DNA from: Pratylenchus scribneri | Taxonomy: Eukaryota; Nematoda; Chromadorea; Rhabditida; Pratylenchidae | NCBI GenBank assembly: GCA_030063045.1 | Contig: JAQSEB010000047.1 | Coordinates: forward strand, 3,472,001-3,536,000 | Length of the DNA stretch: 64,000 nucleotides | Direction of reading: 5' to 3' | Shown: piece after piece, positions 36,017-47,899 of the stretch | Layout: each line of letters opens with the position of its first letter | Numbering within the stretch: the stretch's first letter is position 1 | Translations under genes and position numbers: made by a program | Notes under the pieces: generated by a model | Told to the model about the DNA's origin: nothing | Databases searched by the model: none | Seen by the model: the letters and a program-made list of their open reading frames with translations, nothing else

Positions 36017-37997
36017 ATGAATTTTGCCGGCCTCAAAGTTTGCCGTTTCATTGCCCTAATTGTGTCGGCAATTTTATGCCTTGTGGCAATCATTTTGCTC
36101 ACAATTGGACTTGCCACACCATCTTGGTTACTTTTTATGAATTGATTAAATAATAATTTATAAAATTATCTATTTTTTTATAAAAAATAAAAATAAAAAA
36201 ATAATTTTAATTGTTAATACTTTAACTTTCCCCTAGGCTCGTTGTTCAATATCGACTATCAAATGGCATGGTTGAAGAGCATCGTCATGGAATTTGGTTG
36301 GATTGTATGCTCCGAGGCAGCAATTATTATTGTAAATGATTTCAATAATCATTATTATTTCCAAATTTTACAAAAAAAAAAAATAATTTTTAATAAATAA
36401 ATTTTCCAACATTTTTTGCAGCTATGCAGAACACATATTTTCCCTCCTATGGCAGTGCAGGCGATCAATGCGAATATAAATGGGGTAATATTTTGTCATT
36501 TTTTTTGAAAATTTTATTTAAATTTATTTTTAAAATTTTTTTGTCCAAATAAAATAATAAAATTAATTAAAATATTCTTCCCTTCTAATCCTCAGTGAAT
36601 GTTGAATACCCAAATTACGGTGGGGGCGGCATGAACGGCGGTGGAATGATCGACCCATATTACGGTGGAATGGGCAATATGGGCGCAATGAGCACAATGT
36701 TCGAAAATGATTTTGCCCAACATCGATTTTTGGGTAAATATTAATTAATTTATATAATTTAATATAAATTAAGGCTGGCATGTGACCATTCTCGTCATGA
36801 TGTTGATTGCCATTACGGCTGGCATTTTTGCCCTATTTTGTTCATGCTGCGTCATTATGACAGGCAAATAAAATTAAAATGTTTATTTTTTTATTTTTTA
36901 TTAATTTGATTCAGGACTTTGCTCCCCAATTGTTGCATTGCTTGAATTTGTGGCTTGTAATAAAATTTAATAAAATATTTAAAAATAATTCCCCCATTAT
37001 TTTATTCCAGTCCTTTGCTCTGCCATTGGTTGCATTGTCTTTTTCGTGAATGCAAATCGACCCGAAATTCGCTATGTCCAAATTCCGAATTCGGCTGAAC
37101 GATGGCGTATAAATGAGGTACGGCGAATAATAAAATAAATTTATTTTCGGAATTTTCAATCCAATTTCTTTAGGGGTAATTATTCATTTCAGGGTCCCAA
37201 TTTTTCGGAAGATCCCAGCTGGTTTTTCCCCCATTTCCCAAGCACCACCTATGGGCGTCCTGGAATTTGGGGAGGCGACGGCGGGTTCGGTACAATTGTG
37301 GGGCCCATGGGAAATGGGTGGCCGCCATCTTCCATGCCCGCCGATCGCCTCCGAGAGGTCTTCTATTCCCGCCTAACATCATAGGAAAATTCTATAATGC
37401 TTAATTACGAATATAGATTAAGTCATTTTTGACATATATTTTCCAATAAAATTAATATTTAAATCCATGATTCTGATTTTGAGGACAGAGTCTAATTTTA
37501 CCATTAAAAATATTAGCGGAAATGACTATCAAAATATATAAAATATTCGTTTACAAAATTTTTATACAATTAATTAGTGAGTTTATGGCAAAATATACAG
37601 TGCATAAAAATTTTATTCCCATTGCCATTCATCCATTTTCTGTTTAGCAAGTCCGTGGCTTCTCCTTCGATTTAAGTGTTGCCGCCGTCTTCATCTTTTT
37701 GCTCTCATTTTTGATTGGCATTTTGAGCACAGTCACCGTTTTCATGCATGCCCATCGAGACCATCAACGACGACATTTGGCAAGGTAAAAAAATATTAAA
37801 ATTAAATTTAAAAATTTTTATCATATTTGAATTAAAAATTAATTTTAATTAATTTGTAAAAAAAATCCCTAATTTTTTGCAGTAAAACATATCCAAAAAC
37901 GGACATCACTACCGTATCATCGCCCCTCAATGACAACAATGGCAATTTTGCTCGGACACATTCCCCTCGGTCCCGTTCCCCAGCCATCGATGTTTGA
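36017..37997 (+). CDS. Claudin-like (Clc-like) four-pass membrane protein, 10 exons, 353 aa
   Basis: Exons 36017-36126, 36237-36331, 36422-36484, 36596-36733, 36774-36863, 36915-36956, 37011-37117, 37193-37357, 37648-37784, 37883-37997; 1062 nt, phases consistent. TM1 at about 11-32, TM2 139-162 (VTILVMMLIAITAGIFALF), TM3 167-190 (VALLEFVAFLCSAIGCIVFF), TM4 about 278-302 (AAVFIFLLSFLIGILSTV). The first extracellular loop has the claudin signature W37, GIW (55-57), C60 and C85, plus a Gly/Met-rich insert. The cytoplasmic tail ends with SPRSRSPAIDV, possibly a PDZ ligand. Claudin-type proteins organise cell junctions or modulate channels; nematode Clc-like members are the nearest match that I know. 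Intron 5 (36864-36914) is GC-AG. Confidence 0.87.
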
Positions 37998-38476
37998 AGG
38001 GAAATTTGAATGGAAAGAATTTTGATTTGGCGGCAGGAATTTCAAAATGATTCCATTTTTTGATTCTTTTTATTTTTTTACTCATTTATATTTTTTGAAA
38101 ATGCGCATTTCCCAAATATTTAATAAGCTTTAATAAATCATTTTCTTTTGGGCATATGGCCATAAAAATTAATTATTTTTATCTGCATTTTTTTTGCGCA
38201 GTGGCCAATTTGCCAACTCATCAATTTTAGTGGATTTATGTGGTAAAATAGAGAGACAAGGATGATAGAATTTAGGAAAATATTATTGTGATGAAGGAGT
38301 AATAAAATTCGAGAGTGAAAAATGATAGAATGGGATAATGGGATATTTGATTGGATGCGATTTAATTAAAAGAATTGGATTGATTCTATAAATGCCTTCA
38401 GGGTTCAGGCATTATTACCTTCGGCATTAATTAAGCTTGACATTTAAACATTTATAATTTATGCATTTTTAAAGAT

Positions 38477-39379
38477 ATGTTCTTTCCAATTATTCCATTA
38501 TTTTTGCTGCCAAATTTGGTAAATAATTTGGCAATGGCCAATTATGAAGAACTTTTTGTGAAATATGATGAAAATAAGGTTTTTTTAATTTTTTTGATAA
38601 TTTATTAGTAGCTAGAAAATTTTTTTTGGCACTAAACTTTCTGCTGGACGTAATATTTGTGTTTTTGAGGCCATAAAATGTGATCAAATTTCTTGCCACA
38701 CTTTAAACCATATTAACTTCGATGAACTAGCCTAGGCTAAAATTAACTCTAATTAAAGCTTAATAAGTACTAACATTTAGTAAGGAAAGGAATGCCTAGG
38801 TAGCAAACATACTAAAATACATATGACAAAAAGAAAAATTTTAGTGAAAAAATTTCCATTTTATATAGCTAGCTCCGTTAGAAAAATTTTTTCCAGAATG
38901 GACTTTTGAATTTTGAAGAATTCCGAAAATTGCTCAAAGATAAATTATTGGCCATGGAAAAGGGAAATGGCCAAGAGCAATCCATAATTGAACACGAATT
39001 TGAGAATCAAAATTTGCCTTTGGGCGATATTTTCAATTTGATGGATTCCGACAGAAATGGCCAAATTTCGGGGCAAGAATTTTCGATCAACAAAGAGGTA
39101 GTGGACTTTTTTGATCAAATTGACCAATTAAATGGAATGGACGAAAATAGTACATTGGATGAGAAAATTGTGGAGGAAAATTTATTAGAGGGAAAAAATG
39201 TTGATGAAAAAGTTGGAAAAATGGATGAAATTAACACTGAAAATGATGGAAGAAAAAATGATAAAAATTCGCAAAAAATTAAAAATGAAAATTCAAACGT
39301 GGAGGAAGATAAAACTGAGGAAGAAGAAAAGGAACAAAAATTGGTGCCAGAGAATTTGTTGCATAAGCCAGAATTATGA
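38477..39379 (+). CDS. Secreted EF-hand calcium-binding protein, 2 exons, 194 aa
   Basis: Exons 38477-38578 and 38897-39379, in phase. The N-terminus MFFPIIPLFLLPNLVNNLA is signal-peptide-like. EF-hand 1 spans the intron: DENKNGLLNFEE has the loop positions D-x-N-x-N-G-x-x-N-x-x-E. EF-hand 2 is DSDRNGQISGQE. The remaining ~90 residues are strongly acidic (EEDKTEEEEKEQ) and the protein ends in HKPEL. By analogy with reticulocalbin-like proteins it could be a luminal or secreted low-affinity calcium binder; KPEL is only a weak match to KDEL-type retrieval signals. It lies 480 bp after the claudin-like gene on the same strand. Confidence 0.78.
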
Positions 39380-40371
39380 ATTTGCCGAATTTCTTCGATT
39401 ATTTTTCCCACTCAAAAATTTTGTCAAAAATTATTCTTTTTGTGGTAAAAAATTATTTGTTTTTGAACCTTTTCTTTTCTGCTATTGGTCATTCATTGGC
39501 CAATTGGCCATTAGATTTTCATGTATTTGGCCATTAGTTATTTTGCCTATAAAGTGGTTGAAAAGAAGTCTACCAACAATTTCTTTCTGCTGCAATTTTC
39601 TTTCGCCCATTACACAGTGTCCATTCCCTCGAGTGCATTTTCCTGCTGCCTGCCGTCGCTTTCCAATTTCCAGTCCGGCGGATTAAACTAAAAATCGAAT
39701 GAGTCTGTCTGTCTATTCCATTATTAACCATTCGATAGAGTCGCGAATAAAAGCGACTATGAGCTATGACCACTTTGTTAAATTGTTTTAAAGGACATAA
39801 TGGATAATAAAGAACAAAACTTTTAGTTTAAATATTCATTAGGCATCTACTAAAACCTTAGCCTTATAAATTGGGCCTTTTTGCATTTTTACTCTATTAA
39901 TAATAGAAAATGTTTGATTTTTATCATTTGCAAAAATCTGCTTTGGGCCTATTCTTTCCCATTTTGAAAGTAATAGGCAATTTTTGTCCAAAACACCAGC
40001 AGGTTTTAGATCGAAGAATAAATTTCTCTTAAAAGAAATGCAACCATACAAAACCTGTTTTGTGTGCGGAAAATTCATTAAATTGCATTATAGCCAGCTA
40101 GATTTTGATCAGTTCTATTCCTCTTTATTTTTAAAGTAATTTAAGAATTGCCAAATATTCCAAATTGCATTAAGAATTAAAAATTCAACTTAGTTTAGGA
40201 ATTCAGTCCAACAATTTTTTCCTTCCTTTCCCAATTTTGGCCAAAAATTTTTAAAATTATGTTTTTAAAATTGTGGCTAATAAAAAGAAATTTCCTCTCG
40301 TTAAAATGTCCACTTTTTGACAAACAATTTATTCATTGAAGTAAAATTGTCCAGAGAATTGCCCAATAAAA
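39380..40371. other. Intergenic region with one doubtful minus-strand ORF
   Basis: A 79-codon minus-strand frame at 39839-40078 starts with ATG (MNFPHTKQVLYGCISFKRNL) and contains KMQKGPIYKAKVLVDA. It resembles protein but matches no family that I know and has no visible neighbouring exon. Otherwise no gene is seen. Confidence 0.3.
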
Positions 40372-43300
40372 ATGATTGAAGAAATTGAAACAACAAAAAC
40401 GACAGAATTTCGAACTCAGCAGCAGAAAGTTGTCGAAGAAAATGGACAAGAAAATTTGTCTGAAATTGAAAATTCCACAAATAGCGAGCAGAAAAATGGG
40501 GTGGAAGAATTAGTTGAACAACAGCAAGAACAAGAGCCGGGTTGGAGACGATTCAAACAATGGTATTAGGGAAATATCATGAGAAAAATTAAATAAATTC
40601 GTCAAAAGTTATTTTCACTGTTGGAGACAAATTTGTGTACCAGAAACAGTTTTCAAACGAATATTAGCTTTCTGCTTAACAAAATTGTAACAATTATAGT
40701 CTAATTGAAATGAATTGATTAGAGAAAGAATTTAACGTATTTGATTGAAATTTGGCAACAAGTTATGACATGACGCATGACTAAAAATGATAAAATAGGC
40801 CAAAATTAGGCAGTTTTCTTTAATTGGCCACAACTGTGCCAATTATATTTTTGATCAATCAATGATATTGATATACAAATGCGCTGTCCCTCTATGGTAT
40901 AAAAGTTTTATTAGTACCTAGAAGGATTGCTGAAATATTGGACAATGTACAAAATTCGCCAACCAACTCCTCTTAATTATCTTGATATTTATAAAATCTA
41001 ACAAAAATAGTCGAAATATTAAATATATCAATGATATTATGAAGATTTTAATTTTATTTTAAAAATTTTACAAAAACAATTTTAAGGGTACACTGTTTTT
41101 GCGTCGTCACATTTGATTTGGAGCTTGGCCAAACCATTGAGGTTTTCTATTTTAAAATTGCATACATATTGGTAAGAATATAGTACATTTTACATAGTTA
41201 ATTCAATTTGAAAATGAACTTGATTTTCATTGGTTCTTAAAAGATTTATAAAAGTAGGTTCTAAAAAGTCAAAATGTGATTTTACGTATATTCGGAAATT
41301 AATCTTATTCAAAAAGTGATAAAATCTACATATTCGACCCTACTAAAGTTCTCAATTAAATTTCAGTCAAGCAATTAATAAATCCATAAAAAGATGAAAG
41401 AATTTCGATGATAATTAAAGATTATTGGAGGGAGGGGAGGATTTTTTTGGATAGAAATAGAACTTATATTAATTATTTTAACCCTTTAGAATATGGGGCT
41501 GTGGCTCAGTGGTAGCGCGCTCGCTTAGCATGCGAGAGGTCGTGGGTTCAATTCCCACCAGCTCCATTAATTTTTGCTTTTTAATAAAATTACCTTTATT
41601 TAAAATTGGAATTAAAGATAAATTTTCTATGGAATAAAATTACTTTTATTTTAAATATAAATTTTTTTATTAGGTTATTTATCCCGGCAATGCCCAACTC
41701 AGTCAATCCGAACGAATTGATCTTTGTTATTTGGCATTTCCGGACTCAAATTGTTCCCAAACTGCCATATCATTCAGTGGCTCTTCCTCATCTCCAACAC
41801 TTTCAAATGGACATAGCAGTCGGCCAATAAAGGAAACAAAGTTTTAAAATATTTAGAATTTTATTTATCCAGGGAATAAATTTTTAGCTTAACGGACTCT
41901 TCGCATCATTTTCGAATTCGACGAACTTCCCCAAATGAACAAATTGACAAATTGTATTCTAATTTTTGACTTAATTTGTTTTCAAATCATTTTTGTAGCA
42001 CTGAGTCCATTGCCCAACAACTTCCACCCTATCTTCGCCCAGATGGGCGTTTCTTCTACGGTTTTGCCCATTTTAGACGGCAACGGGATCCGAGCCTAGC
42101 GCGGGGATATTCACAAAAGGTTACCAATTGGCTTTAAAATTAATTTGACAAAAATTTTTGTTTGTATATTTACCAAATATATTAATATTAAATATATCCT
42201 AAAATTTCTCCCTTAAATAGAGCATTGTTCTGCTCACTCATTTGCCCTTTGTTGCCTTATTTTCTCGGGTTCTCTCCGAAGTTGCAATGGCTTTTTTCGC
42301 TGGTGGTGAAAGTGCCATTGAAACTGGTGAGCAATTTTCAAATGATAAATTCATTGATAATTTTCACAGCTTGCCGTCAAATTGGCCAATATTGGCCACC
42401 ACCAATTCCCGGCGGTGATCGGCTAATTTCACTGCCAATTTTTGGCCTTCGTTTTTGTTGCTCAATTCCAATTGATTCGAATGCTTCTTCACTGGCTGAA
42501 TTTGATCTTAATGATGATGATTTCGAGGGAAAGAAAATTTCATCGGCCATATTTCCCAAAAAACAATCCATCGAAGAAGAGGAAGCCGAATTTGAAGTAG
42601 AGAAATATTTAATTTAAATCTATTTTTAAATTAATTAAATATATTTTTAAATAGTGGAATTTTTTGAATTTTAATATTAAACAAATTAATTCATAAAAAT
42701 ATTTTTAAGATAATTGATTATTTGAATTGCAATATTTTGCATCTTCATTCAATCCATGAATCGGATCAACATTTCCATTCCGGCATCAAACGGATTCTTC
42801 ATCATTTGCATTTGCTATGGGAACTCGTTTTACTCGGAGAAGTCTGTCAATTTTAATATTAATAAAATGAATATTAATTTTATTTAACTAAATTTTAATC
42901 TAATGCGAAAAAGTTTTAAATGTCAAAACATTAATAAATATTTTTACAAAATTTTTAATTAATTAATTTTCCTCGATTTCAGCCTTTACTCATTTTGGCA
43001 CCAAATCCTTCAGTCGGCTCCTCCCTTGTCCATTCATTCATTTCCTTGATTTCCCCACTTCGCTATAATGGCGATCATCGGCCATATTTTACCATTCATG
43101 ATTCAGATTTCAATGAAATTAGTTCCAGAAAAAATTGGTAAAAAATTACTTAAAATTTGCCATATGAAATTTAATTATTTAAAATTTATATATTAATATT
43201 AATTTATATATTGATATTAATTTATATATTGATATTAATTTATATATTAATATTAATTTATATATTGATATTAATTTATATATTGATATTAATTTATATA

Positions 43301-46300
43301 TTGATATTAATTATTTATATTAATTTATATATAGATATTAATTTATATATTGATATTAATTTATATATTGATATTAATTTATATATTAATATTAATTTAT
43401 ATATTGATATTAATTTATATATTGATATTAATTTATATATTAATATTAATTTATATATTGATATTAATTTATATATTAATATTAATTTATATATTAATAT
43501 TAATTTATATATTGATATTAATTTATATATTGATATTAATTTATATATTAATATTAATTTATATATTGATATTAATTTATATATTGATATTAATTTATAT
43601 ATTGATATTAATTTATATATTAATATTAATTTATATATTGATATTAATTTAAATATTGATATTAATTTATATATTAATATTAATTTATATATTGATATTA
43701 ATTTATATATTGATATTAATTTATATATTGATATTAATTTATATATTAATATTAATTTATATATTGATATTAATTTATATATAGATATTAATTTATATAT
43801 AGATATTAATTTATATATTGATATTAATTTATATATTAATATTAATTTATATATTGATATTAATTTATATATTGATATTAATTTATATATTGATATTAAT
43901 TATTTATATTAATTTATATATAGATATTAATTTATATATAGATATTAATTTATATATTGATATTAATTATTTATATTAATTTATATATAGATATTAATTT
44001 ATATATTTATATTAATTTATATATTGATATTAATTTATATATTGATATTAATTTATATATTGATATTAATTTATATATTAATATTAATTTATATATTGAT
44101 ATTAATTTATATATTGATATTAATTTATATATTGATATTAATTTATATATTGATATTAATTTATATATTGATATTAATTTATATATTGATATTAATTTAT
44201 ATATTGATATTAATTTATATATTGATATATTAATTTATATATTGATATTAATTTATATATTGATATTAATTTATATATTGATATAATAATAATTTTTAAA
44301 AATTATTTTAGCCTGATGAACAGTTGCATTTTGGGCGTCACAAATCCATTTTTCCTCAAGGCATTTTCGCATTGGCCACATATTCTCAAATTGAATACAA
44401 TACAACCGGTGAGTGGTAAAAAATTAATTTTAAATAATTATCATTTGTTTTGATGAAAATGAAAATACTAAAATAAATAATATGCCAGAAAATAATAAAA
44501 TAATTAATTTTGAATTTTCAGCAAATTCGCCGTGAACGCAGTGAATCCCGTCTTGTGCATAAATTGCGAGCACAAACTGCGACACAATTCGTTTTGGGCA
44601 ATTTAAAAAGGAGTGGAACTGCATCGAAGGGATTGGACATGGAATGGGGAGAAAATGATAATAATAAAAATGGAGAGGATGAACAACATCAACAAAAAAT
44701 GATCAAGTGAGATTAAATATTATTAGTCCTAATCTAAGGCTAAAATTGTTTTACGGCGAGAGATTGGCCTGGTTTTCGCCTCTCTCACCAGAAGTCTAAT
44801 AAGCCCCACAATGGCCCAATAAACGTGATAGGGATAAATGGGAATTCGACTCTAAATTATTCTTTATTAATTGTGCCAGAAAAATGTGAAAAGGCTGAAA
44901 ACAGTAGGAGAGAAAAAAGGTTAAAAAGGCGGACTTGGGTTGAGGCAATATTTGATTGATAGAAAGTGATGGGCGGTTAGGCAAAATGTAGGGGTACAGT
45001 AGGACAAATAGGAAAGGTTCTTACTTTTAGGAATTATTGGAATTGACAAATATAAACTATTAAAAAATTGATTATCCTTTAGGGTATTAGACCTAAATTT
45101 CGAATTAATAGATGGACTATTTAATTCAAAATTTATTCCCCATGATTTAGTGAATTCATTTGAAATTATAAGTAAATTGTGTAGTTTATTATTCAAAAAT
45201 TACCTTGAAAATATATTCCAACCAAATTCAAATGATTCCATCGAAAAATTTTTTAAATATTTCCCTCTAATTTTCAGACGTCTTTCTGATCGTTCTTTGC
45301 TCGAAAAGCATTCCTCCGGTTTCCTCTGTGCCCATCGCCAATTTCTGGTCCAGGACAAAACATTGCCCCGTCAATTGCTTCGGACTCCATCCGATTCCCC
45401 CTCACAATGGTCTGCCCTGCGGTGGTATTTTGCCGAATTGACCCAAAGTTTCATGAGCCCATTGGAAAGGTGAGTATTTATTTTAATTTAATTTAAATTT
45501 TAATTCCATTTTCAGTTTCATTTCCACACTTTTACCACTGCGCCGTGAATTGAGTCCATTTCAACCGGTGCCTCAAATGCGGCCATTCTCGTTGGAACAA
45601 TTCCTTCTCTCGCTACGCCATTTTGGGCATCCTGGTGTCAAAGGCGATTGGCAAGGTGTGTTTTTGAATTATTTTGAATAAAAATTATAAAAATCAATTT
45701 ATTTAATTACAAAAAATACTCAAAATTACTAAATTCAGGGATTTACTGGCTTATAAATTTTTGGAAATCTCGGCTTCTAGGCAATCCAGACACTCAAGAA
45801 TAGACTCATTCGATTCAGCACTGTCGATTTTATTATATGAAATTTCAATTTCAATCCGATTTAATAAGCGTATTTGAAAACTGAACCGTTGTGTAAATTT
45901 AAACCCAAACCAGTTTTTAGTTTATTAACTTTTAATCCATGACACCGATATGAAATTAAAATTTCATATACTAAATCGACCATGCAGAGTCGAATTAGCA
46001 TACTTGAAATTTACTAAACCATAATCTAGTATATTCCGGAATTTAACAATAGACAATTTTTGGTGCAATATTTTTAGTAAATTAATTCAATTTTTGCAAT
46101 TTAGGTCTATATCGCCAATTCGTCACACGTTCCCCAAATTTCATTGGATGGCTTCGACAACGCCAAAAAGATATTGAACGGCAACTTCGATTGGAGCACA
46201 TGGATTTAATCGCAAATTTCAATTTTACTTCGACAATTTTGATGGAACGAAATCAAGTCAGTTAATATTAATTAATTTTTTTAAAAATATTTTTTCCTTC

Positions 46301-46621
46301 ATTACTCAGATTGAAATTGTTGATTTGGTCATGAAATTGACAAATCGTTTGGAAGAATTGAATAAACGGCTAAAAAATAATCAACCACAAATAATGGGGG
46401 AAAACATTCAATTGGATGGGAATAGTTCGCCGATTAAGGTCGGAAAATATTATATTAATTTTTTATAATTTTTATTTCAGAAAAATTTCCTATTAAATCA
46501 ACGTTTAAAACTTCAGCATCGATTTAATCAAATTTTGGACTCGGTGGATGATGAATTAAAAATGGTTTTACTCTCAAATCCCACATTTCGGAGGGCTGCT
46601 GAGGAAGCAGAACAAAAATAA
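40372..46621 (+). CDS. DENND6-family DENN domain protein, 16 exons, 751 aa
   Basis: Exons 40372-40562, 41087-41141, 41674-41840, 41888-41953, 41999-42119, 42221-42326, 42370-42596, 42710-42841, 42983-43137, 44312-44408, 44522-44706, 45278-45469, 45516-45655, 46105-46256, 46310-46438, 46481-46621; 2256 nt, every phase agrees. Diagnostic blocks: GWRRFKQWVHCFCVVTFDLE then LGQTIEVIYPG, ERIDLCYLAFPDSNC, FYGFAHFRRQRDPSLARGYS, QYWPPPIPG, LLWELVLLGEPLLILAPNPS, RPYFTIHDSDFNE, CILGVTNPFF, RWYFAELTQSFMSPLE and GDWQGLYRQFVTRSPNFIGW. These follow the order in DENND6A/B (FAM116), Rab14 guanine-exchange factors in endocytic recycling; function is by family. A Glu/Gln-rich N-terminus precedes the DENN region. 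Intron 2 contains a tRNA-Ala gene, intron 9 an 18-bp minisatellite and intron 11 a dispersed repeat. Confidence 0.95.
41495..41566 (+). tRNA. tRNA-Ala (anticodon AGC), nested in a DENND6 intron
   Basis: GGGGCTGTGGCTCAGTGGTA with acceptor stem GGGGCTG/CAGCTCC, anticodon loop ttAGCat, T arm GTGGGTTCAATTCCCAC, discriminator A; a T-run follows. It sits in intron 2 (41142-41673) of the DENND6-like gene on the same strand. Confidence 0.97.
43195..44290. repeat. 18-bp AT minisatellite in DENND6 intron 9
   Basis: About 60 units of taatttatatattgatat with taatat and tagata variants and occasional tta length changes. 18 is a multiple of 3, so one frame reads (NLYIDI)n over 200 codons; the flanking exons splice in phase without it, so this is not coding. 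Confidence 0.97.
44745..45035 (+). repeat. Dispersed ~290-bp repeat, copy 3 (DENND6 intron 11)
   Basis: Contains ctaataagcccc, aaacgtgatagggataaat, aaattattctttattaatt, gcaatatttgattgatag and aggggtacagtaggacaaat, in the same order as copy 1. Confidence 0.75.
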
Positions 46622-47899
46622 TAAAATAGGAAAAAATACAAACATTTTACCTGCTGCTGCGCCCTTTTGATTTTTAATGTAATATAGTCATTTGCATTTT
46701 TTAATTTGTAAATAACTAGCTTTAATAATGTAATATTCAAACTCATCAGCAAATTTAAAAATAGCTCAAATTTTCTCTATACAATTTTTTCTCTTTCATT
46801 TAAATCTCATTTATTCAAATTTTGTTTGGAAACCGGTTCAATTCCTTCTCGCACATATATTTTATACATATTGAATTTTTATACAATTTGTATTATATTT
46901 TATTTTTATGTATATAATATCATTAATATTTAAATTACCTATAAACTATAAATCATTGTATTTAAATTTATCTATAATTTTTTTCATAAAATTGAGTATT
47001 TGATGATTTTTTGCTATCAAATTATCATATTATCATCCTTTAACATTTTCATAAATTAATCAAATTAAAACGAAAATATATCTATAATTTCATAATTCAA
47101 TCCGTACCGATTTTACGGATCCGGTGGACAAAAATTCGCTGGACCGGATTTTTTGACTGGTAAAATCCCAGGCCAGATCGGACCGAATAATTCCGTATAA
47201 AAAATCTGGTCCAGAAATAATCTGTACAAATCAAAAAATGTAAGGGCCTGGAATCCGTGTGCCGGTCTCTAGGCTGAATCTGTGAATTAATTATTCCAAA
47301 AAATTGCATCGATTATTATTGGGGCATTCGGTTCGTAATCCGTACCATAATTTGGATGTATTGATTAATCATGGCTATAGGTCCCATTTTTCTTATTATT
47401 GCCTGATTATTTTAGTGGCGACCATCCTACCCGAATCATCCATTCTATTAAATCCAATTCCCTCTAAAAATGGGCCGAAATATGAACCAGAAATATGCGC
47501 AAGGCACTCCTCTCACCTCACCTCTCTCCATTTAACCTTTACTTATTTTGCGCATTTGAATGAAACCGATTGATATTTCCTCCTACAGTTTATCCAACTA
47601 TATTATCTTTATTTATAATACGCTCAAAAACACCCCAAGTTTATTTAATTTTGCATAATTTAATAATTATTTTAATATTATTATTCCAAAAATGCGAATA
47701 TCCATTATTCTTCAATTGAATTTGGCCATCATTATTTTTTATTTTTAATATTTCCATCCGTCACAAATTCAATGAATATTATGCCCGAATTTCGTTAGTT
47801 TTGAATGATTAAAAATTATTAAATTTAAATAATTGGAATTGCCGAAACAGTCAAAAAAATTCGATGTCTTTACTAATCAATAAGGCCCGAATTTATATG
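46622..47899. other. Intergenic region before the 14-kb array
   Basis: The 3' end of DENND6 has aataaa immediately after the stop. A less AT-rich stretch at 47098-47250 has repeated ggaccggatt/atccggt motifs and may be a repeat fragment. No exon of the poly(A) polymerase N-terminus was found here. Confidence 0.45.

Noticed and set aside
39198..39686. 162-codon plus-strand ORF overlapping the EF-hand gene
   Set aside because: Shadow frame of the EF-hand exon; lysine-rich only because the true frame is acidic and AT-rich.
43211..44286. Repetitive NLYIDI protein
   Set aside because: It lies in a DENND6 intron whose flanking exons join in phase; the 18-bp unit simply keeps one frame open.
43195..44290. 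CRISPR array or other microbial repeat-spacer system
   Set aside because: None of the tandem arrays here has unique spacers; the units are directly adjacent and the genome is clearly eukaryotic.
47304..47573. 89-codon ORF upstream of the array as the missing poly(A) polymerase N-terminus
   Set aside because: No GSYRLG-type nucleotide-binding or DxD catalytic motif; sequence does not resemble the family.
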